Assembly: GCA_003854995.1 (NCBI GenBank)
Contig: RQOI01000014.1
Location: 1 to 25,676, forward strand
Length of the DNA: 25,676 nt
DNA from: Candidatus Zhuqueibacterota bacterium
GTDB lineage: Bacteria > Zhuqueibacterota > Zhuqueibacteria > Residuimicrobiales > Krinioviventaceae
Reading direction: 5' to 3'
Under the pieces are notes generated by a model. It saw nothing but the letters and a program-made list of their open reading frames with translations. It ran no database searches and had not been told where the DNA came from. Below, in pieces: positions 15,949-24,324 of the stretch. Positions within the stretch are counted from its first letter, which is position 1. Each line of letters starts with the position of its first letter. Made by a program: the position numbers and the translations under genes.

Positions 15949-17480
15949 TGCAGCAGACAGAAGAAATAATTGTCCTCGATTTCGGCTCGCAATACACGCA
16001 GCTCATTGCCAGACGGGTGCGGGAGCTGGGCGTCTATTCGGAAATAAAGCCCTATCATACGCCCATTGCCGAGCTCGAGGCCATACGCCCCAAAGGCATC
16101 ATCCTGTCCGGCGGTCCTTCTTCTGTCTATGCCAAAGACGCGCCGCTGCCGGATCGCCGGATATTCGACCTCGGCTGCCCGGTGCTGGGTATCTGCTACG
16201 GCCTGCAGGTCATCGCGCATCTGTTCGGCGGCGAGGTCGAGGGCGCTGACCGGCGCGAATACGGCCGGGCCAGCATCGAGATCGATGATCATAGCGATCT
16301 CTTGCAAAACCTGGCGCCGCAGATCGAGGTCTGGATGAGCCACGGCGACCACCTCACCCGACTTCCAAAAGATTTCACTGTCATGGCACACACGCCGAAC
16401 GCGCCGATCGCTGCCATCAAGAACAATAGAGGCATCTATGGCATTCAGTTCCATCCCGAAGTCGCCCACACGCCGCAGGGCATGGACATACTCGCCAACT
16501 TTATCAGGATTTCGGGCTGCAGCAGCACGTGGAGCCCGGAAGCCTTTGTCGATGCAACGGTGCAGGAGATCCGCCGTCTGGTCGGCGACAACAAGGTGCT
16601 GTGCGCCCTCAGCGGCGGCGTCGATTCGACGGTGGCGGCCTATCTGGTCGGCCGCGCCATCGGCCACCAGCTGACCTGCGTCTTTGTCGATACCGGCCTG
16701 CTGCGGCAAGATGAGGCGCCGCAGGTGTGCAGCTTTTTTGTGCACGCTGATTTTGATTTCCTTTTCGTCGATGCTGCGGAACGCTTTCTGGGCCGCTTGG
16801 CCGGCATCATCGATCCGGAACAGAAGCGCAAGATCATCGGCGAAGAATTCATCCGCGTGTTTGAGGAGCAGGCTGAAAAAATCGGCGACATTGACTATCT
16901 CGTGCAGGGCACCCTCTACCCGGACGTCATCGAGAGCACTTCAGTGCGCGGTCCGTCGGCGACGATCAAGTCGCATCACAACGTCGGCGGCCTGCCGGAT
17001 GAGATGGGGCTCGAACTCATCGAACCGTTGCGCCAGCTCTTCAAGGACGAAGTGCGGCGCGTGGGCCAAGAGATTGGCGTGCCGGCCGTCATCCTGCAGC
17101 GCCATCCGTTTCCCGGTCCCGGACTGGCCGTTCGCATTCTCGGCGAAATTACGCCGGCGCGACTGAATGTGCTCAAGCAGGCCGATAAAATATTCATAAA
17201 AGAGCTGCAGGCGAACAAGATCTATGACGAGATATGGCAAGCGTTCGCCATCCTCCTGCCGGTGCAGACGGTCGGGGTGATGGGCGACGAGCGCACCTAT
17301 GAGAATGTCATCGCCCTGCGGGCGGTGACGAGCATGGACGGCATGACCGCGGACTGGGCGGTCATACCGCCGCATCTCCTGGCGCACATCGCCAACAGAA
17401 TCATCAATGAAGTCAAGGGTGTGAATCGCGTCGTCTACGACATCAGCTCAAAGCCACCCAGCACGATTGAATGGGAGTAG
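15948..17480 (+). CDS. guaA: GMP synthase (glutamine-hydrolysing)
   Basis: A 510-residue enzyme that converts XMP to GMP using glutamine and ATP, at the end of guanine nucleotide synthesis. The N-terminal class I glutamine amidotransferase has catalytic Cys 83 (GICYG), His 169 and Glu 171 (FHPEV). The ATP pyrophosphatase domain has the P-loop SGGVDST (222-228). The C-terminal dimerisation domain ends with RVVYDISSKPPSTIEWE, the standard GuaA ending, with RHPFPGPGLAVRILGE before it. I chose ATG 15948, which overlaps the surE stop as TGATG; two GTG codons just upstream are possible starts. SurE hydrolyses nucleotides, so a nucleotide-pool theme links the pair. Confidence 0.97.
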   Translation: MQQTEEIIVLDFGSQYTQLIARRVRELGVYSEIKPYHTPIAELEAIRPKGIILSGGPSSVYAKDAPLPDRRIFDLGCPVLGICYGLQVIAHLFGGEVEGADRREYGRASIEIDDHSDLLQNLAPQIEVWMSHGDHLTRLPKDFTVMAHTPNAPIAAIKNNRGIYGIQFHPEVAHTPQGMDILANFIRISGCSSTWSPEAFVDATVQEIRRLVGDNKVLCALSGGVDSTVAAYLVGRAIGHQLTCVFVDTGLLRQDEAPQVCSFFVHADFDFLFVDAAERFLGRLAGIIDPEQKRKIIGEEFIRVFEEQAEKIGDIDYLVQGTLYPDVIESTSVRGPSATIKSHHNVGGLPDEMGLELIEPLRQLFKDEVRRVGQEIGVPAVILQRHPFPGPGLAVRILGEITPARLNVLKQADKIFIKELQANKIYDEIWQAFAILLPVQTVGVMGDERTYENVIALRAVTSMDGMTADWAVIPPHLLAHIANRIINEVKGVNRVVYDISSKPPSTIEWE

Positions 17481-17489
17481 GAGAAGGAT

Positions 17490-19322
17490 ATGTGCGGAAT
17501 CGTCGGTTATATTGGCGGACAACAAGTCGTGCCAATTTTGTTGCATGGCCTAAAACGCCTGGAGTATCGCGGCTATGACTCGGCGGGCATAGCAATTCGC
17601 ATCAATGGCAGCATCCTTGTAGAAAAACAGGTGGGCAAAATCGTCAATCTCGAAAAGATGATCAAAGAGGACGAGCTGCGCTCCACCGTCGGCATCGGCC
17701 ACACGCGCTGGGCGACGCATGGCGAGCCCAATCAGATCAATGCACATCCGCATACAGATCAGTTCGGCAAAATTGCGCTCGTCCATAACGGCATCATTGA
17801 AAATTACGAATCGTTGCGCAACGAGCTAAAGGCCAAAGGCTATGTCTTCAGGAGCGAAACGGATACCGAAGTGCTGGCGCACCTGTTCATGGATTACATC
17901 CGTGATGGTTGCTCCTTTTTCGAGGCCATTCGGCAGGGACTGTCGTGCGTGCACGGCACCTATGGCCTCGTCGTCATGTACGCCGGCGAGCCGGACTGTC
18001 TGATCGCCGCCCGACAGGGCAGCCCGCTGGTCGTCGGCCATGGCCACGGCGAATACTTTATCGCCTCGGACGCGGCGCCGCTGGTCGGCCACACCACCGA
18101 TGTCACCTATATGGAGGACGGTGAAGTCGCGCTCGTCAGCAGCCAGAGCGTCGTCATCAAAACGATTGACGACCTGCCGGTGCAGCCGCACGTCGAATGC
18201 ATTGACGGCGATCTGGCCGCCATCGAAAAGGGCGGCTATGCGCATTACATGCTGAAGGAGATCATGGAACAGCCGCAGACGATTCGCGACACCATGCGCG
18301 GCCGGTTGCTGCTGGATGAGGGCACAGCCAAGCTCGGCGGCATCCAATATGACTTTCAGACGCTGCTGAATGCCAATCGCCTCATCATCACTGCGTGCGG
18401 CACATCGTGGCACGCCGCCCTCATCGGCGAGTATATGCTGGAGGAGCATCTCGGCATTCCGGTGGAAGTCGAATATGCATCCGAGTTTCGCTATCGCGAT
18501 CCGATATTGCGACCGGATTCGATCGTCATTGCGATCAGCCAGTCCGGCGAAACGGCCGACACTCTGGCCGCCATCCGCGAGACGCACCGCAAAGGCAGCA
18601 AGGTGTTCGGCATCTGCAACGTCGTCGGCTCCACCATCGCCAGAGAGACGGACGCGGGCGTCTATCTGCATGCCGGGCCGGAGATCGGCGTGGCCTCGAC
18701 CAAAGCCTTCACCTCCCAGGTTGTCGTTCTGGCGCTGATGACCCTGCTGCTCGGCCGCATGCGCTCGCTCTCGCATGCCCGCGGGGTGCAGATCGCCGGC
18801 GAGCTCGCCGATCTGCCGAACAAGGTCGCGCGGGCGCTGGCGACGAACGATGTGGTCCGGCAAATCGCTGAAGAATTTCAGTGGGCGCGAAATTTTTTGT
18901 ATCTCGGCCGCGGTTACAATTTTCCGGTCGCGCTCGAAGGCGCCCTCAAGCTGAAAGAGATATCCTATATTCACGCCGAAGGCTATCCGGCTGCAGAGAT
19001 GAAGCACGGCCCCATTGCTCTGATCGATAAGGACATGCCCGTGGTCTTTATCGCGACCAAGGATTCCATCTATGACAAGGTGCTCAGCAACATCGAAGAG
19101 GTGCGGTCGCGCCATGGCCGCGTCATTGCCGTGGCCACCGAGGGCGATGCGCAAATAGCCAGCCACGTCGACCGGGTCATCTATGTTCCGCAAACCATAG
19201 AATTTCTCAATCCGCTCGTCACGATCATCCCCTTGCAGCTGTTGGCCTATCATATTGCCGTATTGCGCGGCTGCGATGTGGATCAGCCGCGCAATCTGGC
19301 GAAAAGCGTCACGGTCGAATAA
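17490..19322 (+). CDS. glmS: Glutamine-fructose-6-phosphate aminotransferase (isomerizing)
   Basis: A 610-residue enzyme making glucosamine-6-phosphate from fructose-6-phosphate and glutamine, the entry step to UDP-GlcNAc, peptidoglycan and LPS. The N-terminal class II amidotransferase has the catalytic Cys right after Met (MCGIVGYIG), and RGYDSAG, HTRWATHG and HNGIIENY follow. Two SIS sugar-isomerase domains follow, with ITACGTSWHAAL, AISQSGETADT and AEGYPAAEMKHGPIALI, ending DVDQPRNLAKSVTVE. The ribosome site is GGAGAAGG. The gene lies 9 bases after guaA. I see no glmS ribozyme in the short upstream gap, so regulation of that kind is absent. Confidence 0.97.
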   Translation: MCGIVGYIGGQQVVPILLHGLKRLEYRGYDSAGIAIRINGSILVEKQVGKIVNLEKMIKEDELRSTVGIGHTRWATHGEPNQINAHPHTDQFGKIALVHNGIIENYESLRNELKAKGYVFRSETDTEVLAHLFMDYIRDGCSFFEAIRQGLSCVHGTYGLVVMYAGEPDCLIAARQGSPLVVGHGHGEYFIASDAAPLVGHTTDVTYMEDGEVALVSSQSVVIKTIDDLPVQPHVECIDGDLAAIEKGGYAHYMLKEIMEQPQTIRDTMRGRLLLDEGTAKLGGIQYDFQTLLNANRLIITACGTSWHAALIGEYMLEEHLGIPVEVEYASEFRYRDPILRPDSIVIAISQSGETADTLAAIRETHRKGSKVFGICNVVGSTIARETDAGVYLHAGPEIGVASTKAFTSQVVVLALMTLLLGRMRSLSHARGVQIAGELADLPNKVARALATNDVVRQIAEEFQWARNFLYLGRGYNFPVALEGALKLKEISYIHAEGYPAAEMKHGPIALIDKDMPVVFIATKDSIYDKVLSNIEEVRSRHGRVIAVATEGDAQIASHVDRVIYVPQTIEFLNPLVTIIPLQLLAYHIAVLRGCDVDQPRNLAKSVTVE

Positions 19323-19341
19323 TAACATCCGGAGGAGAGCA

Positions 19342-21186
19342 TTGAACATAAAATCAATTCTAAGAATATGGCGCATGCTCGCCCTGCTGGGCATACCGAT
19401 GATGGTCGCGGGTCAGTCCAGCGATCCTGAAGCGCTGTTCACCCAAGGCCTCATCCTCTATCGCAACAACGATTTTGCCCAGGCCAAGGTGAATTTCCTC
19501 AAGCTTGCAGCCTTGAGAGAGAATAATCCCAGAGAGACCATCGGCATCCTGATGCTCGCCAAGACCCACTTTCAGTTGGCCGAGTACGACGATGTCATTC
19601 ATTTCGCCGGCAGGCTCATCAATGACTATCCGGGCAGCGCCTATGTCGCGCACGCCTACTATCTGCGTGCCTGCGCGCACTATGAGAGAGGCGAGGCGGA
19701 CCAAGCCCTGAATGACCTGGCCTATACCGTCGAATTTGCCAGAACAACAGAGTTACACCATCTGGCGGAGTCCACTGCCACGAACATGCTCGACGGCGCC
19801 ATCAGCCAGAAAAAAATCGAGAGCCTCGCCACCAGTTACTCGTGGGACAAGGCCAAACCGATCATCACCCTGTGGCGCGCCCGTCTCGAATACAAGAACG
19901 GCCAAAAAGCCGCCGGGGATCGAATTCTCGACAGCTTTCTCGCGACCAAACCAGCGGCGCGTTATGCAACCATTGCGCAGCAGTTGCGGAGCAGCGATCT
20001 TGGCGGCTCGCCGCAGATTCGCATCGGTCTTTTGCAGCCAGTGTCGGGCTATTTCGCCGAAGAGTCGCAGGATTTCCTGCGCGGCTGCGCCTTTGCCTTG
20101 AAAAGGCGATCCAATGGCCCGGAGATTGCGCTCATCCTCAAAGACACTCGCGGCGACATTGTCGCGACGATCAACGCCGCCTACGAGCTGGCCGATGCGG
20201 ACGTGCAGCTCGTCATCGGTGATCTCGAAGGCATGCGGGCAGCGACCATTGCCGGCCTGCTGCGTTCGAGCGACATACCGGTCATCATTCCGGTCGCGAC
20301 GGACAACAATCTGGCGCAGATCAGCGAGTCTGTCTTTCAGATGAACAGCGATCTGGAGACGCGCAGCGCTGCCCTGGCTGAGCATGCCATGAAAGAGCTG
20401 AACTTGAAGACATTTGCCATCCTCGCACCGGCCGACGATTACGGCGGCATCATCACCGATGCCTTTGCCGCCAAGGTGGATCAGCTGCACGGTGCGATCA
20501 TTTCGCAGCAGTGGTACTATCCCGGCACGACCGATTTTTCCGGCCATCTGCAGGCCATCCGCGAAGCCGGATTTCGTCACGCCTATCGCGATTCATTGCA
20601 CAGCTGGGGCCTGAATCCCAACATGGCGCGCATCGATTCCATCTATTCGCGCCTCGACCGTCAGGCGCGCCGATCATCTGAAGACGGTGACAATCTCGCC
20701 TCCTATACCAACATCGCGGTGCGCTCCATCGATGGCGTCTTCATCCCCTGCTACGAAGAGGACATCCCGTTCATCGCCTCGCAATACGCTCTGTATAATA
20801 TAAAGTCGCAGCTGCTCGGCGGCGACAGCTGGAATAATGCCGAGATGCTGCGCCGCCAGCAACGCTATGTCAACGGCGTCGTCTACATCGCCGGCTTTTA
20901 TCTCGCCGAAACAGACCTGGACTATATCAATTTCACCCGCGATTTTCGCCTCGCCACGGCAAAATCGCCGGGCGCCATGGCGCTCTATGGCTATAACATC
21001 ATGAACCTCATCATCAAAGCGGTCGATTCCGGCAACAGGACGGCCAGAGAGATCGCCGCCTATCTGGCATCGGTGCACGAATTCGACGGCCTGGGCACAA
21101 AAATTTCGCTGCACAATCGGCGCGTCAATGAATTCGTCAACATCCTGCAATTTCAGGATGGCCTCATCTATCGCGTGAACGAATAG
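19342..21186 (+). CDS. Exported TPR plus type-I periplasmic-binding-protein domain protein (LpoA-like layout)
   Basis: A 614-residue product with TTG start after a perfect GGAGGAG at 19331-19337. It has a signal peptide (about 1-24, MMVAGQ region), then TPR-like helical repeats (about 28-205), with signatures such as ALFTQGLILYRNNDFAQAK and AHAYYLRACAHYERGEADQA. From about 225 to 605 it has a type-I periplasmic binding fold: IRIGLLQPVSGYF, VIGDLEGMRAATIAGLL, IPVIIPVAT, FAILAPADDYGG and GVFIPCYEED. This TPR plus PBP arrangement resembles LpoA, the outer-membrane activator of the penicillin-binding protein PBP1A in gammaproteobacteria, and also ABC-transporter solute-binding proteins. No transporter genes are next to it. 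It sits between glmS and uppP, so a cell-wall role is plausible. No lipobox is evident. Confidence 0.82.
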   Translation: MNIKSILRIWRMLALLGIPMMVAGQSSDPEALFTQGLILYRNNDFAQAKVNFLKLAALRENNPRETIGILMLAKTHFQLAEYDDVIHFAGRLINDYPGSAYVAHAYYLRACAHYERGEADQALNDLAYTVEFARTTELHHLAESTATNMLDGAISQKKIESLATSYSWDKAKPIITLWRARLEYKNGQKAAGDRILDSFLATKPAARYATIAQQLRSSDLGGSPQIRIGLLQPVSGYFAEESQDFLRGCAFALKRRSNGPEIALILKDTRGDIVATINAAYELADADVQLVIGDLEGMRAATIAGLLRSSDIPVIIPVATDNNLAQISESVFQMNSDLETRSAALAEHAMKELNLKTFAILAPADDYGGIITDAFAAKVDQLHGAIISQQWYYPGTTDFSGHLQAIREAGFRHAYRDSLHSWGLNPNMARIDSIYSRLDRQARRSSEDGDNLASYTNIAVRSIDGVFIPCYEEDIPFIASQYALYNIKSQLLGGDSWNNAEMLRRQQRYVNGVVYIAGFYLAETDLDYINFTRDFRLATAKSPGAMALYGYNIMNLIIKAVDSGNRTAREIAAYLASVHEFDGLGTKISLHNRRVNEFVNILQFQDGLIYRVNE

Positions 21187-21198
21187 GAATGGCATCGG

Positions 21199-21735
21199 AT
21201 GCATAAATTCATTGTCATGGGCACCTTGCTCCTGCTGCCGGGCGCTCTGTCCGCCGGCTCGCTGCACCTGGCCGGCTTGGCGGGTCGGATCGGGCTCGTT
21301 CATTCCCCGATGGCTGAGGAGAACATTTATGCCTTTGGCCTGAACGCGCATCTGCAGGGCGCAGCAAAAGTCGTTTACAGACCCTATTTCGATTACTGGG
21401 CGACGCGCATCGATGGTGTCAGTGAGCAAGAACAGAGATGGCGACTTTTTGCCAGCGGCGTTTCCGCACTTTGGCCCTTTGGTCTTCATAATTCTTCAGC
21501 CGTTCCGTATGCCGGCGCCGGCGTCGGTCTGCAGGTGAACGACCGGAGCAAGACCGCGGAAGGATCGCGCTCTTCGGCCGACCGCGAAGTCGATTTGGCC
21601 CTGACAGCCCTCGCCGGGCTGCAGTTGCCGATCCGTTCGCAGTTTGATGGTTTTGTCGAATTCAGGTATGCCATCGCCGGCCTGTCCGACTATTACGGCC
21701 TTTACCTCGGCCTGATGCTGAAACTGCGGCCATGA
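21199..21735 (+). CDS. Small exported outer-membrane beta-barrel-like protein
   Basis: A 178-residue protein with a signal peptide (MHKFIVMGTLLLLPGALSA, cleavage likely after Ala 19). The mature chain shows alternating hydrophobic and polar stretches with aromatic belts (VVYRPYFDYWATRI, AVPYAGAGVGLQV, FDGFVEFRYAI, YYGLYLGLMLKL), as in an 8-strand outer-membrane barrel. The spacing fits a small barrel, but the last residues (LMLKLRP) lack the usual terminal Phe. I do not recognise the family. It follows the LpoA-like gene after 12 bases and precedes uppP by 65, so it may work with the envelope genes. Function unknown. Confidence 0.65.
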   Translation: MHKFIVMGTLLLLPGALSAGSLHLAGLAGRIGLVHSPMAEENIYAFGLNAHLQGAAKVVYRPYFDYWATRIDGVSEQEQRWRLFASGVSALWPFGLHNSSAVPYAGAGVGLQVNDRSKTAEGSRSSADREVDLALTALAGLQLPIRSQFDGFVEFRYAIAGLSDYYGLYLGLMLKLRP

Positions 21736-21800
21736 GCAGGCTCACTGCACCGCGGGCTGCTGCGGCAAAGGGATGAACACAGACGATTCAGGAGACAGAG

Positions 21801-22622
21801 ATGGATGTTGGAAAAGCGATCATACTTGGAATTGTGCAGGGCTTGACCGAGTTCCTGCCGATCAGCAGCTCGGGACACCTTGTGCTCGGCAAGCATCTGC
21901 TGGGCTTGCAGGAACAGGGGATTCAATTTGAGGTCTTTGTTCATTTCGGCAGCCTGCTGGCCGTGTTGACCGTATTCAGCAGGGATATCGGCAATCTTGT
22001 CAAGGCGTTTTTTGCGTTTTTCAGCGCCTCCACGCGCGCGAAAGGAGTGCGAGCGTACTACCACGAAAACGCCGATTTTCGTCTGCTCCTCTTCATCATC
22101 ATGGCCTCAGTGCCGGCGGCCATCATCGGCCTCGCCCTGCAGGATCAGATCGAGACGGCGTTCGGCAGTCCCAGATTCGCCTGCAGCATGCTCATCGTCA
22201 CGGCCGTCATTCTGTTTCTCACCCTGTTCGTCAAAAAAGCCGACGGTTCGCTGACCCTGCGCAACACGCTGATCATGGGGCTCGCGCAGGCCGTCGCCAT
22301 TCTGCCCGGCATCTCGCGCTCCGGCTCGACGATCAGCGCCGGTCTATATCAGAAGGTGAACGGACGGGAAGCGGCGCGCTTTTCCTTTCTCCTCGCTGTC
22401 CCGGCAGTATTGGGCGCGACAGCGCTGAAAGCGGTCGAGCTCGTCGAATTCGGCATTGGCGGCGATATGTTCATGCAGCTGGCGGCCGGCATGATCGCGG
22501 CGTATGTGTCCGGCTTTCTGGCCATCGAATCGCTTCTGGCGGTCGTCGGCCGCGGCAAACTCTACTGGTTCGCGCCCTATTGTCTGCTGGTGGGCGTGCT
22601 TGGCCTGATCTTTATCAAATGA
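21801..22622 (+). CDS. uppP: Undecaprenyl-diphosphatase UppP (BacA)
   Basis: A 273-residue polytopic membrane enzyme that dephosphorylates undecaprenyl diphosphate so the lipid carrier can be reused for peptidoglycan and other glycans; overexpression gives bacitracin resistance in known species. Both active-site motifs are present: EFLPISSSGH (17-26) and GISRSGST (170-177, with Arg 173). Several hydrophobic helices follow, e.g. LLLFIIMASVPAAIIGLAL. AGGAGA precedes the ATG. It shares the operon with glmS and the LpoA-like gene. Confidence 0.96.
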   Translation: MDVGKAIILGIVQGLTEFLPISSSGHLVLGKHLLGLQEQGIQFEVFVHFGSLLAVLTVFSRDIGNLVKAFFAFFSASTRAKGVRAYYHENADFRLLLFIIMASVPAAIIGLALQDQIETAFGSPRFACSMLIVTAVILFLTLFVKKADGSLTLRNTLIMGLAQAVAILPGISRSGSTISAGLYQKVNGREAARFSFLLAVPAVLGATALKAVELVEFGIGGDMFMQLAAGMIAAYVSGFLAIESLLAVVGRGKLYWFAPYCLLVGVLGLIFIK

Positions 22623-22639
22623 ACCGATAGGGCATCGCA

Positions 22640-23656
22640 GTGAACAAGGCATCCGATAAATACACCTCAAATCAATTTTACGCCGACTTGCATGACGGCC
22701 GCATTGCATTGTTCTACCTTTTCTACGGCGAAGAAGAATTTCTGATCCGGCGAGCGACGGATGCGCTGCAAAAGGCGGCCTTGCAGCCCGGGGACGAGGA
22801 TTTCAATCTGGACGTCCTCTACGGCAGCGAGACCGACGGCGCGACCATCATCAACGCGGCCATGTCTTTTCCGATGATGGCCAGCCGACGACTGGTGATC
22901 GTCAAGGACTTTCACCATCTGGACGAAAAAGGCCACGCTCTGCTCCTCAAATACGCCGAAAAGCCGTCCCCCTCCAGTTGCCTCTGCCTGACGAGCAGCA
23001 AGTACACCGGCGCCAGCGGCATCATCAAGAAACTGGCGCCGTACGCCAGGGTCCTGGAGGCCAAACGCCTGTACGACAACCAGGTGCCCGCCTGGATCCG
23101 CTCGCATCTCAAGGAGCGCGGCTACACCATTGCCGAAGAAGCGGCGACTTTATTGCAGATGAATGTCGGCAATTCTCTGCGGCGGTTGTCCTCTGAGATC
23201 GATAAAATAGAATTGCTGAAAAAAGAGAGCCGCGACATCACGATCGAGGACGTCGAAGCGGTCGTCGGTGCAACCAAAGAGTACAATGTCTTTGAATTCT
23301 GCGACGCCGTGGCAGGCAAGGACGTCGAAAAAAGCCTGCGAATATTGTATCGCCTCATCGAGCTGGGCGAATCGCCGGTCGGACTGCTCGTCATGCTCAA
23401 CCGACACTTTGCCATCCTCGCCAAGACAAAAGAGCTGGCGCTGAAACGGACGGCAAAGGAGGAGATGGCCAAAAACCTCAGGGTGAATCACTATTTCCTC
23501 GACAAATATCTGCAGCAGGCGCAAAAGTATCGACGCGAGCAGATTCAGCAGATCTTTCAGCTCATGCTGACGGCGGACGCGCAGCTGAAAATGAGCTACC
23601 AGAAGCCGCGCTTGACCCTAGAGACGCTTTTATTTGAAATATTTTCGTCGATTTGA
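22640..23656 (+). CDS. holA: DNA polymerase III subunit delta
   Basis: A 338-residue protein of the normal HolA length, starting with GTG 22640. It has the expected opening strand IALFYLFYGEEEFLIRRA, then RRLVIVKDFHHL and the SLRRLSSEIDKIELL helix; the C-terminal helical region ends with MSYQKPRLTLETLLFEIF. As in most delta subunits no functional Walker A is present. It opens the beta sliding clamp as part of the clamp loader. The gene is the last of the tight plus-strand run; the next gene is 57 bases away and has its own candidate promoter. Confidence 0.93.
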   Translation: MNKASDKYTSNQFYADLHDGRIALFYLFYGEEEFLIRRATDALQKAALQPGDEDFNLDVLYGSETDGATIINAAMSFPMMASRRLVIVKDFHHLDEKGHALLLKYAEKPSPSSCLCLTSSKYTGASGIIKKLAPYARVLEAKRLYDNQVPAWIRSHLKERGYTIAEEAATLLQMNVGNSLRRLSSEIDKIELLKKESRDITIEDVEAVVGATKEYNVFEFCDAVAGKDVEKSLRILYRLIELGESPVGLLVMLNRHFAILAKTKELALKRTAKEEMAKNLRVNHYFLDKYLQQAQKYRREQIQQIFQLMLTADAQLKMSYQKPRLTLETLLFEIFSSI

Positions 23657-23674
23657 TGTTTTGTATAAAAACAT

Positions 23675-23703
23675 GGAACTTTAGTTTTTGAACACTGTTC
23701 ATA
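23675..23703 (+). promoter_or_regulatory. Candidate ECF-type promoter before the sigma factor gene
   Basis: GGAACTT at 23675-23681 matches the -35 of RpoE-like sigma factors, and TCATA at 23699-23703, 17 bases later, is close to their -10 (TCAAA). This would suit self-activation. Transcription would start near 23709, only a few bases before the ATG at 23714, so the mRNA would be nearly leaderless. Confidence 0.4.
23689..23701. promoter_or_regulatory. Candidate operator: TGAACA-C-TGTTCA palindrome
   Basis: A 13-base inverted repeat with perfect 6-base arms around one C. It lies inside the candidate ECF promoter, overlapping its -10 region, and ends 12 bases before the sigma-factor start codon. 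This is a typical place for a repressor operator. No binding protein is identified. Confidence 0.4.
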
Positions 23704-23713
23704 GAATGAAGGC

Positions 23714-24310
23714 ATGAGCGAGCACTCCAAGTTGCAGTCCGAGATCACTGATGAAGAACTGATTCGGCGCTTTCAAGAGGACGACTTTAGCGCCTACACA
23801 GTGATCGTCAACCGTTACAAAGACCAGTTGCTGAATTTCGCCTATCGCTTTCTCGGCAGCTTTGAAGAAGCGGAGGACATTGTGCAGGAGACCTTTTTGC
23901 GGTTGTATCGGAACAAACATGCCTACCGTCAGATCGCCAAATTTTCCACCTGGATCTATACGATCGCCGGCAATCTGGCCAAGACAGAATTGCGCAAGAG
24001 GAAACGTCGCAAAGTGATGTCCATTTCGGACATGGGCTACGAAGACCGGGAGCTTGAAATCAGAGATGAAGGAGCAAACACAGAACAGGTGGCCAATTCA
24101 GCGCTGACCGAAAAAATCATCCAACGGGCCATCGACGAGCTGCCGTCTCGTTTTAAAGAAGTGATCATTCTCCGAGATATTCAGGAACTTTCCTACGAAG
24201 AAGTGGGTTCCATACTCAAAATACCGCTCGGAACAGTAAAGTCCAGAGTCAATCGTGCGCGCCTCAAGCTGCAATCGAAACTGCGAGATATAAAAATGCC
24301 CTCTCTGTGA
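23714..24310 (+). CDS. ECF sigma factor (RpoE family)
   Basis: A 198-residue sigma-70-family protein with only regions 2 and 4. Region 2 spans about 22-95: NRYKDQLLNFAYRFLG, EAEDIVQETFLRLYR, and FSTWIYTIAGNLAKTELRKRKR (promoter melting and -10 contact). Region 4 spans about 135-187: AIDELPSRFKEVIILRDIQ, LSYEEVGSILKIPLGTVKSRVNRAR (-35 helix-turn-helix). GAAGG lies only one base before the ATG, which is unusually close. It is followed directly by a zinc-type anti-sigma factor, the normal partner arrangement, so its release probably answers envelope or redox stress. The specific regulon is unknown. Confidence 0.95.
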   Translation: MSEHSKLQSEITDEELIRRFQEDDFSAYTVIVNRYKDQLLNFAYRFLGSFEEAEDIVQETFLRLYRNKHAYRQIAKFSTWIYTIAGNLAKTELRKRKRRKVMSISDMGYEDRELEIRDEGANTEQVANSALTEKIIQRAIDELPSRFKEVIILRDIQELSYEEVGSILKIPLGTVKSRVNRARLKLQSKLRDIKMPSL

Positions 24311-24324
24311 GGAGGATCGACGAG

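Noticed and set aside
17481..17489. glmS ribozyme upstream of glmS
   Set aside because: The gap between guaA and glmS is only 9 bases, far too short for the ribozyme.
17826..19394. A 522-codon open frame on the minus strand opposite glmS
   Set aside because: It lies entirely antisense to the well-conserved glmS, has low-complexity-like composition, no ribosome site and no recognisable domain. It is a by-product of GC-rich codon use.
21736..21800. A small gene or terminator between the barrel gene and uppP
   Set aside because: Short inverted repeats exist (TGAGC-AG-GCTCA and CCGC/GCGG), but there is no T-run, and no open frame with a ribosome site.
23691..23701. GAAC-N3-GTTC as a Gram-positive-type LexA box
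   Set aside because: The Bacillus-type SOS box needs four bases between GAAC and GTTC; here there are three, and the gene is not an SOS gene. I keep it only as a generic palindrome.
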